The notes under the pieces: generated by a model
Database searches by the model: none
The model's input: the letters and a program-made list of their open reading frames with translations, nothing else
What the model was told of the DNA's origin: nothing
Translations under genes and position numbers: made by a program
Part shown: piece by piece, positions 1-12,884 of the stretch
How the letters are laid out: every line of letters starts with the position of its first letter
Position numbering within the stretch: position 1 is the stretch's first letter
Assembly: GCA_947044405.1 (NCBI GenBank)
Contig: CAMRHE010000507.1
Span: 1,095,001-1,159,000, forward strand
Source of the DNA: Leptodactylus fallax
Taxonomy: Eukaryota > Chordata > Amphibia > Anura > Leptodactylidae
Length of the DNA stretch: 64,000 bases
Direction of reading: 5' to 3'

Positions 1-1517
1 TATTTCAGGATTGAAATGAGGTTTATTGTACTAACAGAAAATGTGCAATATGCATTAAACCAAAATTTGACTGGTGCAAAAGTATGGGCACCTCAACAGA
101 AAAGTGACATTAATATTTAGTAGATCCTCCTTTTGCAAAAATAACAGCCTCTAGTCGCTTCCTGTAGCTTTTAATCAGTTCCTGGATCCTGGATGAAGGT
201 ATTTTTGACCATTCCTCTTTACAAAACAATTCCAGTTCAGTTAAGTTTGATGGTCGCCGAGCATGGACAGCCCGCTTCAAATTATCCCACAGATGTTCAA
301 TGATATTCAGGTCTGGGGACTGGGATGGCCATTCCAGAACATTGTAATTGTTCCTCTGCATGAATACCTGAGTAGATTTGGAGCTGTGTTTTGGATCATT
401 GTCTTGCTGAAATATCCATCCCCGGCGTAACTTCAAATTCGTCACTGATTCTTGTACATTATTCTCAAGAATCTGCTGATACTGAGTTGAATCCATGCGA
501 CCCTCAACTTTAACAAGATTCCCGGTGCCGGCATTGGCCACACAGCCCCAAAGCATGATGGAACCTCCACCAAATTTTACAGTGGGTAGCAAGTGTTTTT
601 CTTGGAATGCTGTGTTTTTGGACGCCTTTTTGTATGACCAAACAACTCAATCTTTGTTTCATCAGTCCACAGGACCTTCTTCCAAAATGAAGCTGGCTTG
701 TCCAAATGTGCTTTTGCATACCTCAGGCGACTCTGTTTGTGGCGTGCTTTCAGAAACGGCTTCTTTCGCATCACTCTCCCATACAGCTTCTCCTTGTGCA
801 AAGTGTGCTGTATTGTTGACCGATGCACAGTGACACCATCTGCAGCAAGATGATGCTGCAGCTCTTTGGAGGTGGTCTGTGGATTGTCCTTGACTGTTCT
901 CACCATTCTTCTTCTCTGCCTTTCTGATATTTTTCTTGGCCTGCCACTTCTGGGCTTAACAAGAACTGTCCCTGTGGTCTTCCATTTCCTTACTATGTTC
1001 CTCACAGTGGAAACTGACAGGTTAAATCTCTGAGACAACTTTTTGTATCCTTCCCCTGAACAACTATGTTGAACAATCTTTGTTTTCAGATCATTTGAGA
1101 GTTGTTTTGAGGAGCCCATGATGCCACTCTTCAGAGGAGATTCAAATAGCAGAACAACTTGCAATTGGCCACCTTAAATACCTTTTCTCATGATTGGATA
1201 CACCTGGCTATGAAGTTCAAAGCTCAGTGAGGTTACAAAACCAATTTTGTGCTTCAGTAAGTCAGTAAAAAGTAGTTAGGAGTATTCAAATCAATAAAAT
1301 GATAAGGGTACCCAAATTTTTGCACCGGTCAAATTTTGGTTTAATGCATATTGCACATTTTCTGTTAGTACAATAAACCTCATTTCAATCCTGAAATATT
1401 ACTGTGTCCATCAGTTATTAGATATATCAAATTGAAATGGCTGTTGCAAACACCCAAATATTTAGAACTAAAAATGATTAAGATTAATAGGGGTGCCCAA
1501 ACTTTTTCATATGACTG
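1..1517 (-). mobile_element. Tc1-like DNA transposon, copy A (left end cut by window)
   Basis: The element ends at 1517 with the inverted terminus CAGTCATATGAAAAAG read on the minus strand, followed by the TA target dinucleotide at 1518-1519. The window starts inside its other terminal inverted repeat. The inner part of that repeat, about 1-100, matches the complement of about 1300-1400. The same family recurs complete at 12885-14533, and the two copies are nearly identical along their length. The long inverted repeats hold both an outer and an inner binding-site-like block around TGGGCACC or TGGGTACC, as in the IR/DR arrangement of Tc1 elements. The transposase inside is frameshifted. Confidence 0.93.
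110..1119 (-). pseudogene. Tc1-family DD34E transposase, frameshifted
   Basis: A cut-and-paste transposase that would act in the nucleus on the element's own inverted repeats. The N-terminal part (paired-like helix-turn-helix, GRPRK motif, first catalytic Asp in WTDETKIELFG) reads from the ATG at 1119. The C-terminal part (QQDNDPKH and SPDLNIIEHLW, with the second Asp and the Glu) reads in another frame from about 592 to a stop at 110. Compared with the intact copy at 13283-14305, a 12-base block between two GCG triplets and one base of an A run are missing near 625. The A loss shifts the frame. Elsewhere the protein differs by only a few residues, for example two in the last 160. It is a recent and probably inactive copy; I chose the start at MGSSKQ because Tc1 transposases are about 340 aa. 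Confidence 0.9.
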
Positions 1518-1519
1518 TA

Positions 1520-1715
1520 CATACAGCACACACAGACTGACATGTATATATATAGTATACATACACACATCACAGACTGACATACAGTATACATACAGTA
1601 CACACAGACTAACATACAGTATACATACATACATCACAGACTGACATACAGTATACATAGATACAGCACACATAGACTGACATGTACATATACAGTACAC
1701 ACACACACTTGACAG
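1520..1715. repeat. Degenerate CA/TA-rich tandem repeat
   Basis: The words CACAGACTGACATACAG and GTATACATAC recur every roughly 35 to 50 bases. The array starts directly at the TA target site of the Tc1 copy at 1-1517, so the transposon inserted at its edge or the repeat grew next to it. Confidence 0.7.
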
Positions 1716-3070
1716 ACTGTAAACTGCCCCCTCCAGATCACCGATCCCCTAGGACTATATAGGACAGCACACAGCTAAGGTTTGCCTTCAGTCTGTATTA
1801 CTACATGTCCATCCTGTACAATCTCAGCATATAGCTGTATACATCCTGATGTAAATACAGGGTTTCCTTCCTCTATCCTGTAGGGACTGTAGTACTGCAC
1901 ATCCATATCTAGAAAGCAAAATACCGTATCAATAGATTCTTATATACCAGACACTGCGTATTACTGAACTAAATAATTGGGATCCACTTAAAGGGATTGT
2001 CCATTTAAAGGAGTTGTTCACTTTGGATGACCCCTGTGCAGCGGCTGTTTCCCTCGCAGTGATCTCATCCTTACTGATTCCAAATAACATTGGCCATAAA
2101 CCAGATCACTGCAAGATTGGAGATGAAGTAGACAACACCCTCGATAGATGTTAACAAAGGGAACTTCAATGATGGGGTCACTTACACCTTGCTCCATGCT
2201 CGGCAGTGCCCATGTGCTGCAGCTTTAGCAGGATTATGCCAACACATTGGTCTGACATATATATTCTCAATGCAGAAAAGTCTGCTACATTGCATGGAAG
2301 GGCTACGCGTCGCAGAAGATGGAATGAAACGTGACGTAACGTGACAGGCGCAAACATCCAAATCTGGCTTTGGATTGCAATTTGCATTGACTCTGTCAGC
2401 ATAGACTTGTTTTGTATATGTGTTGCATGAGACAGTTGTAGTGTAGGCCTCGCCATACAGGTGGCTTAGTAGACAATCATAGGGGGGCTCTGCATGGGGG
2501 TCCCTGCTATCTGTCTGTCCGCCACTGGTAGTTTTCTGTTATTGTAAAAATTCGGTAATTCAGAACCTGATAATTTGGTGGCACATGACACAGAAAAATC
2601 CCACGGATTATTAGGGTTATCTCCATAGACTGTGAATGTAGCGGCAGCGCCCCCCCCTCCCCCCTGACCACAGCTCCATTCTGTTAGGGTGTGCCGGACC
2701 CCATTCTTGTGATTAGTGGGGGTCCAAGCAGTCAGACCAGCATCATTCAGGCACTTATTCAGACCTTCCTCAATCACAATCAGTGAAAAAAACTGATGCA
2801 TTTCATTGCTGTTTCTTTTTTAACCCAACCCACTGGACATCAATCCATTTTACATCAGTTAAAAATGGATCCATTGATTTTTATTGCGTCTGCATGTCCG
2901 TCAAAACAGACAAAGATAAAGCTGAATTCAAAGTGTTGTCAAAACAGACATATGGTGGACGTTGCAAAAACGACCATCACACATCCGTCATGTCAATAAG
3001 CCTTTACTCTTCAAAGACCTGACTAGTTGCTATGGATGGAAAGTCCATTTGGGAACTTTATTAAGACTAG
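1716..3070. other. Non-coding stretch with dispersed repeat remnants
   Basis: I see no exon or RNA gene here. About 1990-2030 contains AAAGG(G/A)(A/G)TTGTCCA-like words that recur in foldback elements elsewhere in the window. About 2810-2880 contains a short inverted repeat around ATCCATTTTACATCAG and AAAATGGAT. A C-rich run lies near 2650-2665. Open frames here have no recognisable protein similarity. Confidence 0.5.
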
Positions 3071-3597
3071 TGTAGGACCGCCATCATAGTAAGTTCCCCG
3101 GACTATCTATGTGAGGCTGTAGGACCGCCATCGTAGTAAGTTCCCCGGACTGTCTACGTGAGTTTGTAGGACTGCCATCGTAGTAAGTTCCCCGGACTGT
3201 CTACGTGAGGCTGTAGGACTGCCATTGTAGTAAGTTACCCGGACTGTCTATGTGAGGCTGTAGGACTGCCATTGTAGTAAGTTCCCCGTACTGTCTATGT
3301 GAGGCTGTAGGACCGCCATCGTAGTAATTTCCCTGGACTGTCTACCTGAGGTTGTAGGACTGCCATCATAGTAAGTTCCCCGGACTGTCTATGTGAGGCT
3401 GTAGGACTGCCATCGTAGTAAGTTCCCCGGACTGTCTATGTGAGGCTGTAGGACCGCCATCGTAGTAAGTTCCCTGGACTGTCTACCTGAGGCTGTAGGA
3501 CCGCCATCGTAGTAAGTTCCCCGGACTGTCTACGTGAGGCTGTAGGACCGACATCGTAGTAAGTTCCCCGGACTGTCTACGTGAGGCTGTAGGAACG
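3071..3597. repeat. 47-bp minisatellite, about 11 copies
   Basis: The unit begins TGTAGGACCGCCATCGTAGT and continues through AAGTTCCCCGGACTGTC to GTGAGGC. Copies differ mainly at CpG positions (CCGCCATCG versus CTGCCATTG), as expected from methylated-C decay. No coding signal is present. Confidence 0.93.
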
Positions 3598-3657
3598 TCA
3601 GCGAGTCCTCCTACGTCTTCACGTGTCATTCTACATGATATTGAAATCATTTAGTTG

Positions 3658-3900
3658 AGACGAGTTCACGTCTGAGTGTCCGTTCTTCTAATATGTCTTC
3701 TAGTCCATCACAGGACTAGAACAATGGAAAAATCTTCCATCTTTTCATGGACAATAGTGGGTACTTAGGGACCTCATTGACTATATTGGGGTCTGTCAGG
3801 TGTACGTTTTTTTTTGCAGACATGACTTTTTCGTACTGGGTTTCTGCCGGACTCTGCTCGAACAGAGACTCTGACACAGATGTGAACGTAGCGATATTCA
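3658..3900. mobile_element. Short foldback (MITE-like) element
   Basis: The left end (ACGAGTTCACGTCTGAG) is an imperfect inverted match to the right end (GACACAGATGTGAACGTAG). Related ends appear at about 4645-4680 and at about 24440-24475, so this is a dispersed non-autonomous family. No transposase is encoded. Confidence 0.55.
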
Positions 3901-4032
3901 GGGAAATAATTTACCTCTGATCCCGAGGTTTAAAGGGGTTGTCCAGGATCTGAAGCTATTTGATACTGATGATCTAACCACAGTATCAGATTGGTTGGGT
4001 CTGAAATGAATAGGATCGGGATGGTTCTGGCC

Positions 4033-4658
4033 GTATTTGGACAGTACCATGTCTTAGGCTACATTCAGGGTATTTGGACAGTACCATGTCTTAGGCTACG
4101 TTCAGGGTATTTGGACAGTACCATGTCTTAGGCTACGTTCAAGGTATTTGGACAGTACCATGTCTTAGGCTACGTTCAGGGTATTTGGACAGTACCATGT
4201 CTTAGGCTACGTTCAGGGTATTTGGACAGTACCATGTCTTAGGCTACGTTCAGGGTATTTGGACAGTACCATGTCTTAGGCTGCGTTCAGGGTATTTGGA
4301 CAGTACCATGTCTTAGGCTGCATTCAGGGTATTTGGACAGTACCATGTCTTAGGCTACATTCAGGGTATTTGGAGAGTACCATGTCTTAAGCTACATTCA
4401 TGGTATTTGGACAGTACCATGTCTTAGGCTACATTCAGGGTATTTGGACAGTACCATGTTTTAGGCTACATTCAGGGTATTTGGACAGTACCATGTCTTA
4501 GGCTGCATTAGGGGTATTTGGACAGTACCATGTCTTAGGCTACATTCAGGGTATTTGGACAGTACCATGTCTTAGGCTACATTAGGGGTATTTGGACAGT
4601 ACCATGTCTTAGGCTACATTAGGGGTATTTGGACAGTACCATTTCTTAGGCTACATTC
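4033..4658. repeat. 37-bp minisatellite, about 17 copies
   Basis: The unit runs GTATTTGGACAGTACCATGT then CTTAGGCTACATTCAGG. The last copy runs without a break into TTAGGCTACATTCACATCTGC, which looks like the end of a dispersed foldback family also seen at about 3890 and 24460. Part of the unit therefore seems to derive from that element's terminus. Confidence 0.93.
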
Positions 4659-4938
4659 ACATCTGCACCGTTGGAGACTCCATCACAGTGTCCTGTGAAA
4701 ACCAGCAGAGGAAAAATACCTGCATGGAGGATTTTTCCACCGCCGGATTCAGCTTTAAAACAACAGACACCTGACAAACCCCATGTTAGTCAATCTGTAA
4801 CCTCTGTTTTAGCAGTCAGACTCTCCATTGCTCTGATCCTCTAACACACCAGAACTAGGGAGAGGCAGCGCTAGTGTGATCCTAGTGTTAGTGAGAACCT
4901 AAATCGCTACCTATAGACATTTGTTAAGGCATAGGCAC

Positions 4939-5075
4939 TAGTGATGAGCAATTTTCTGGAAATCCCTTCAATTCTAATCTATGACATGGCGGTCGGCATG
5001 TGAAATTATATGTACAGGAGAAATCCAAAAAAGTTGAGAAATTTGTGATGTGTCCAATGGTTTTGCTCATCTCTT
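4939..5075. mobile_element. Small hAT-like MITE
   Basis: The ends are inverted (TAGTGATGAGCA at the left, GCTCATCTCTT at the right). They are flanked by an 8-base direct repeat with one mismatch, ATAGGCAC at 4931-4938 and ATAGGCAT at 5076-5083. An 8-base target duplication is the hallmark of the hAT superfamily. The ends resemble those of the longer element at 62095-62493. Confidence 0.72.
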
Positions 5076-5180
5076 ATAGGCATCTAGAAGTGATATGTCA
5101 AGTATGAGTGAATATACATGCTATGCTTGGTACTAGGCCTGGGTGTAGAACTGTACATATGTTCCATACCTGGTGCTATA

Positions 5181-6396
<1,216 letters not shown>

Positions 6397-7347
6397 TAAC
6401 TGTCTATATGTGCTAAACCTGTCTATATGTGCTATATCTGGTGCTATAACTGTATATATGTGCTATACCTGGTGCTATAACTGTCTATATGTGCTATACC
6501 TGGTGCTATAACGGTATATATGTGCTATATCTGGTGCTATAACTGTATATATGTGCTATACCTGGTGCTATAACTGTCTATATGTGCTATATCTGGTGCT
6601 ATAACTGTATATATGTGCTATACCTGGTGCTATAACTGTATATATGTGTTATACCTGGTACTATAACTGTCTATATGTGCTATACTTGGTGCTATAACTG
6701 TCTATATGTGCTATACCTGGTGCTATAACTGTCTAAAATGTGATATACATTGTGCTATAACTGTCTATATGTGTGATACCTGGTGCTATAACTGTCTATA
6801 TGTGATATTCATGGTGCTATAACTGTCTATATGTCTATAACTGGGGCTATAACTGTCTATATGTGATATACCTGGTGCAATAACTGTCTATATGTGATAT
6901 ACATTGTGCTATAACTGTCTATATGTCTATAACTGGGGCTATAACTGTCTATATGTGATATACCTGGTGCAATAACTGTCTATATGTGATATACATTGTG
7001 CTATAACTGTCTATATGTCTATTACTGGGGCTATAACTGTCTATATGTGATATACATGGTGCTATAACTGTCGATATGTGCTATCCCTGGTGCTATAACT
7101 GTCTGTATGTGATATACATGATGCTATAACTGTCTATATGTGTGATACCTGGTGCTATAACTGTCTATATGTGCTATCCCTGGTGCTATAACTGTGTATA
7201 TAAGCTATACCTGGTGCTATAACTGTCTATTTGTGATATACATGGTGCTATAACTGTATATATGAGCTATAACTGGTGCTATAACTGTCTATTTGTGCTA
7301 TCCCTGGTGCTATAACTGTGTATATGAGCTATAACTGGTGCTATAAA
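6397..7347. repeat. 31-bp minisatellite, about 30 copies
   Basis: The unit is built from ACTGTCTATATGTGCTATAC and CTGGTGCTATA. A unit-like stretch also lies left of the Tc1 insertion at about 5145-5180, so the transposon split off the left edge of the array. Confidence 0.92.
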
Positions 7348-10300
7348 TGTTGGCTATGCCGCTGACTATCACACTCCTACCCAAGCCTGCAGCGTTCCTG
7401 TTGGTCGGAGTCTTTTGTGAAAGGGTTACTGTAGTGGCGATGCCGGTTTCCGGTAATGGATACTGAGGCCTCCGGTCGCCCCCTCTGACCACAGAGAGCT
7501 GGACTTCTGCTGATGCCTTTTCAGGACAATGGTAGAAGGAGACGTTCACAGATTCCTATGTCACGCTGATGATAATATCTCGCTGCCATTTCCTCTGGGC
7601 TGATGTCACTCAGGGATTTGTAGATATTTGTGCAGCCTTTTCATCTATTTTTGTATCTGCGTCTATAAGCAATATGTAGAGGCAGCCTTAGGGGTGTGAA
7701 GCCTGTGTGGTTATACGGGGCCCACCAACCACCCCGGTGTATGACTTGTCACCCGAGAGTTGTGCCCACCAAGAACCACCATATAAATGATATAGCACTA
7801 TTAATTAGATATTGTATAGGACTGATATTAGGTCATGTGATGTACGGCGCTCCTATATGATCACTGTAGGAGGACATTATTTGGGCACAGTATGATCTTA
7901 TTTGGGAACTATATGATGATATTGCTATAGTATATAGTTATTTGAGTATTGTATGGTGGCAATATTTGCAGAGTGTAATAGTATTATGTGGACACAGTAT
8001 GGAGGTATTATTTGGGCACAGTATTGTGGTATTATTTAAGCATTGTTTGTGCACTACATACGGTATATCATTAGACGCTGTATACTGTACACACATTACT
8101 TATAGCATTAGACACTGTATACTGTATAGTGTATACGGTATTATTATTTGTGCACCACATAACACTACATCCTATTAGGTTGGGCAACATACGGTTACAT
8201 GGAGCATCTCTTCATTACTTTATGGTGCTGAGATACTTGCAGTGCATTGTATTAGTACACTAGAAGCCCGCCATAAATCACTCTCATCAGTAAAGGTCAA
8301 TAAGATGTGCACGCCCAGAAGATGGAGGTATTACTGTGAAGGAGCCATTACTGCTGACCTGACTTAAGGGTGGATGTTGCTATGCTAGAAGCTGTGTGTA
8401 GCATCTCCTGTCCATGGGGCGTCCTTAAATGTATGTGTTTTTGGAATCTCTTGGAGAGTGTACACATTGTGTAGAGACCTGCGGTGACAATGACACTGGA
8501 TCTAGGCAGTCCCTGAAGAGCACAAAGCGGTGGGCTGTGCAATATAGAGAGGCCAGAGAGTGACTGGAGCCTGGGGGAAGGCTGGCGTCCATCTGACTAT
8601 TAGAGAGAGAGAGAGAGAGAGAGGCCCATCGGTGTCACCTGGAGATAGGAAAAGAGCCAAGGAGGCCGCTGAGTCCAAGTGATCGATGTAAGGAACCTTC
8701 TGTCACAAGCATTATATAGCCCCTAAAAAGCTTAGCTATAGGACTGGGTACCTGCAGCCCGGACAAAGGCCACCAAAGGCTCTGACTGGAAGAGGAAAAT
8801 GTGGAGGAGGAAGGGCTTGTGTACCAGGGTAGGAAGTTGCCCATGAGAACATACACGAGCCTACCCTAGGACAGGGACACTAGGTCCCTGCTCACTCTGG
8901 TGCTTGCCACATAGACTTGCAGGTCTCATTATCACCACCATTTTACTTAACAGCAGTTGCTCAGACACAGCAGGGGTTAATGTCATTGCTTGAATAGCAG
9001 GCACATACCGGTTCAGTAACACACTAAGCAACCTTCTACAGGCCTGAGACAACACATTGCCGTCTGCCTGGTTCCACAGGTGTCACACTCAGCTCATACG
9101 GGCACCACTTCTCTAGATACACGCCAAGATCCGCCATGCTAGGGCTTTCGGGTGACATGCAGTGGTAAGCAGCTGGAACATTCCAGATGGAAGACGTAAA
9201 AGGCGCGGAAAGGTTTCAATATGGAGATTTTTCCACCCAGTGTGATACCTTGTAGTGTGTGATGGTTGTATCTCAAGGTATGCCAAAAGGACCCCGACCG
9301 ATCCACAGCCAAAGGGTGCAACCAGGTTCTGGCCATTCAGAGAATCAAATCAAGTCTCCCACCTACAGTAAGACCATACTGGTAGAAGTTGGTGGTATAG
9401 AATCGCATCTACAGGTGACCATAAGATCACTGATATGGGGTCAGCACCTTCAGTTATCCCCCTTCCCAAAGTAGAGATACAAGATTTTACATAAGGGGTC
9501 CCTCCCCCACACTATAGTGTTTCGTAAGTGCCCCCTCATAGTATAGTGCTCCAGGTCCTAAAGAGTATATTCCACCCAGGTCCCACAAAATATAGTGCTC
9601 TCCAGGTCCCACACAATAAAGTTCCCCCAGGTCCTACAGCATAAAGTATGATTCTGAGTACTTACCACCCCTTAGACTCTGGCTTCTTCTCTGGTCAGAG
9701 TGACACCAGCACATCAGGGAATCCTAGTAGTGGTAAGTACCTATAAAGGTGCCCACCGCTCACTCTCCTCCATTACTAACAGGTCACCGCTCTCGGGTAT
9801 CATCATTCAGGACAGGGGCGGCCAAACATGGTCAGAGATTTTAACCATCAAAGTACCCCCTTGTGTACATTATTTTCTCCACTATGCCAGATTTATCACA
9901 GTGCTGGATGATATCTGACAAATCTTTACTCTACGCAGTCAAACTTTACGCCACCTAAAAGTTGGCTTAGTTTTTGACAAAAAATTGCACCAAACTTTTG
10001 GCTTAGATTTTGCCGCATGGTGTTTCCTCTTCATACCCCTTTGCCTCAAAATGACACCCCTTGCTATTAAGCCATGAATATTTGTCGGAAAGTGTACAAA
10101 ACAGCTAAAAAGGGTGGTCTAAGGACTGTCTACGAGTGTTGTGGCGCAAACTGCACCAGACCTTAGAAAATCACGCTCTTATTTGGACTAGAAAGTGTTT
10201 GCAAAATTTTTGGGTGTGGTATGGTGCGACTGTCCCTTCACACAACAGTCACAAAAACATAAAAATCAGGAATGCGCTGAATGGTAATATTAATAGAACA

Positions 10301-11025
10301 CTGAATTGCGGTGAATCTGAGCGCTGAATGGCGGCATTACTTGGGCTTACTCGTGGACGTGCGTCACATTTCTGACCAGGGGTACTCGACCCTCAGGATA
10401 CAGAGATATCTTCTCGCCTGGCATTCACACATGTTGTCTACCACAGTGCAGATTACAAGTGCTGACAGATCCGCTTGCAGTTGTTTTCCTCGGCTCTCTC
10501 ATCCCTCGGCCGCCCAGATTCTTTCGATAAGCACTTTTGCACATAATTCCTTGGTTAGAAAAACCTCAGAGTTTTGTTAACGTTGCCAAAAAAAAGTTCA
10601 TCTCTGCAAATTTTTGTCTGAATGGTAACCGGAGAATTGTTTGTTAGAGAGAGATGGTGCGGTGAGGTGGGACACCCTACAAGGTAGATAGCGCCCCTAG
10701 AGGTCTACGAGGCCGGCTGTACCTCCCAATACCCCCTCGTTCAGACGCAACATGGGGAAGGGGGTTACTATCACATTCCTTTGTCTGTAGGGACTATGGT
10801 AAATCTTTATTCTACCCCATAAATTATCTGCCCATTCTGGTTATAAAATCGAAAGAAAGATGAATCTCCTCAAAAATACCCGATAGCATTTTTTCTTTGG
10901 TGTCAAAGGTCATATCATTGGTTGGGATAGTCTTGTGGAAGTTGTATCCTATGAGGGTGTTTAGTAACAAGTCTGCCTGTAGTCTTTCCTGTTTCGTGCC
11001 AAGTGATTAAATGGGGATTTCCATG
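7348..11025. other. Non-coding stretch, simple repeats and repeat remnants
   Basis: No exon or RNA gene is recognised. About 7900-8110 holds loosely repeated GTATTATTTGGGCACAGTAT words. A GA dinucleotide run lies at about 8603-8622. About 9890-10060 has words such as CAGATTTATCACAG that recall short amphibian dispersed repeats. Short open frames are scattered on both strands without similarity I can name. I did not find a signal-peptide exon for the downstream gene here. Confidence 0.5.
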
Positions 11026-11378
11026 TTAAAGGGGTTTTCCAGGGAATCTATTTTAACTTACATGCCCTGGGGTTTTTAGATGCTGGACCTAGGAGTTCCA
11101 GGGGGTCATGAGATTGGAACCATCATCTGGCCCCTGGGTTGCCCGGTATTCTCCCTCCTCTCCTGTTTTCATCACTAGTCACCTTTGCTATGGGGGCTGC
11201 CTTTTCTATAGTCATCTGGCCGCCATTGCACAGGTTACTACCTATGAACAAAGGCGAAGAGGGTGGAGGTGGAGCAACTCGTGGGACAGGTGCTGGTTCT
11301 TATTATGTGACCTAGGGTCAGAACCGGCCTGGAACACCTAGGCCCAGCATCTGAAAAACCCTGCAGCACCCCTTCAAG
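11026..11378. mobile_element. Foldback MITE, family shared with 33901-34229
   Basis: The left end TTAAAGGGGTTTTCCAGGG is mirrored in decayed form by the right end near 11340-11377 (CCTAGGCCCAGCATCTGAAA and ACCCCTTCAA). The interior matches the copy at 33901-34229, sharing ATCACTAGT.ACCT.TGCTAT and CCTAGGGTCAGAACC-like words. There is no coding capacity. Confidence 0.75.
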
Positions 11379-12445
11379 GAGTTGTTACCTCTCCATAGGA
11401 TAGAAGGTAACCCCTGCCGATCAGAAAACCGAGCGACCCTCCATTCACTTCAACACAAGGGCCAAAATCCAGCAGTCGGCTATCTCCGGCGCTCCCATTG
11501 AGATGAATGGAGCAATGCGCGTCTGTCCAGTTCAGACAAAACTCCCTTGTTCTCCTGATCAGTGGGAATTTAACCAGTCAGACCCCCACCGATCTGCAAG
11601 TATCGCCTATTCTATGGATATGGATAACTTCCTAAGATGTGAATACCCATTTAAGCTTATAGAAGCCATTGTGCAGTTATTGACATGGCTGCAGTGTAAA
11701 GCAGGGAGGAAGGAGAGAGTAATTGGAGATTTCAGAACAGCTCAATATCCCCATAGAAAATACAGTCCCTGGTCCAACTATGGTCATACTGATATAGATA
11801 TAGCTATTCCATCAGCACTGTATACATCGCAGTCAACAATCTCTTGTAGTAGGTGTCTTAATATATTGTTATTGTGTAGACAGTCTGGCCAGGAATCCTG
11901 CGGAGATATAATTATATGGGACTGCTTTCCATAGTTTTATCTCGCAGACGTTCAATTTTATTGCACTTTCAAGCAGCGACTTGATAGTGAATCATTCTCA
12001 TAAATTATAATATGTAACATACAGCAGCGTGATCTTATATCAGACATCTGGTGTTTCTTAGCATAGTTCAGTAAATTTACATCAAGAAACCCCTGGCCAT
12101 ATCCTCTGGGAGGAAAAAGAGAGCTCGCATTGCTGCTAGGTAAGAGCCATCGCTATTCCTGTCCCATCCATGTATTGCATGGTCATCCTGTAATACCACG
12201 TCGCACCTGTAGTGGCCACTACAGGGCAGATGTTTGACCAAATGATATTTCTCCCACCTTTCCTATTAACTGTAAGTCTATGTAGGGAATTTGGATCTTC
12301 CTATCAGCAAAATGTAGCACCAACCATTAAAAGATCAAAGGATATTGAAGGAAATTTACTTTAAAGGGAACCTGTCACCATGATAAGATAGTGTAGTCTG
12401 CGGGCAGCATGTTATAGAGCAGGAGGAACTGAGCAGATTGATATA
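11379..12445. other. Non-coding stretch with a second dispersed repeat
   Basis: About 11379-11655 reads as another dispersed element. It carries ATAGGATAGAAGGTAACC near one end, GACCCCCACCGATCTGCAAG inside, and CTATGGATATGGATAACTTC near the other. The rest, about 11660-12445, shows nothing I recognise apart from the 5' flank of the nested transposons. Confidence 0.5.
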
Positions 12446-12884
12446 CAGTACAGACCAAAAGTTTGGACATACCTTCTCATTCCAAGAGTTTTCTGTATTT
12501 TCATGACTATAAAAATTGTAGCTTCACACTGAAGGCATCAAAACTATGAATTAACACATGTGGAATTATATACTTAACAAAAAAGTGTGAAACAACTGAA
12601 AATATGTCTTATATTCTAGGTTCTTCAAAGTAGCCACCTTTTGCTTTGATTACTGCTTTGCACACTCTTGGCATTCTCTTGATGAGCTTCAAGAGGTAGT
12701 CACCTGAAATGGTCTTCCAACAGTCTTGAAGGAGTTCCCAGAGATGCTTAGCACTTGTTGGCCCTTTTGCCTTCACTCTGTGGTCCAGCTCACCCCAAAC
12801 CATCTCGATTGGGTTCAGGTCTGGTGACTGTGGAGGCCAGGTCATCTGGCGTAGCACCCCATCACTCTCCTTCTTGGTCAAATA

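Noticed and set aside
577..1164. Functional transposase gene in Tc1 copy A
   Set aside because: The frame breaks near 625 relative to the intact copy, and the catalytic Asp and Glu of the C-terminal part are in another frame.
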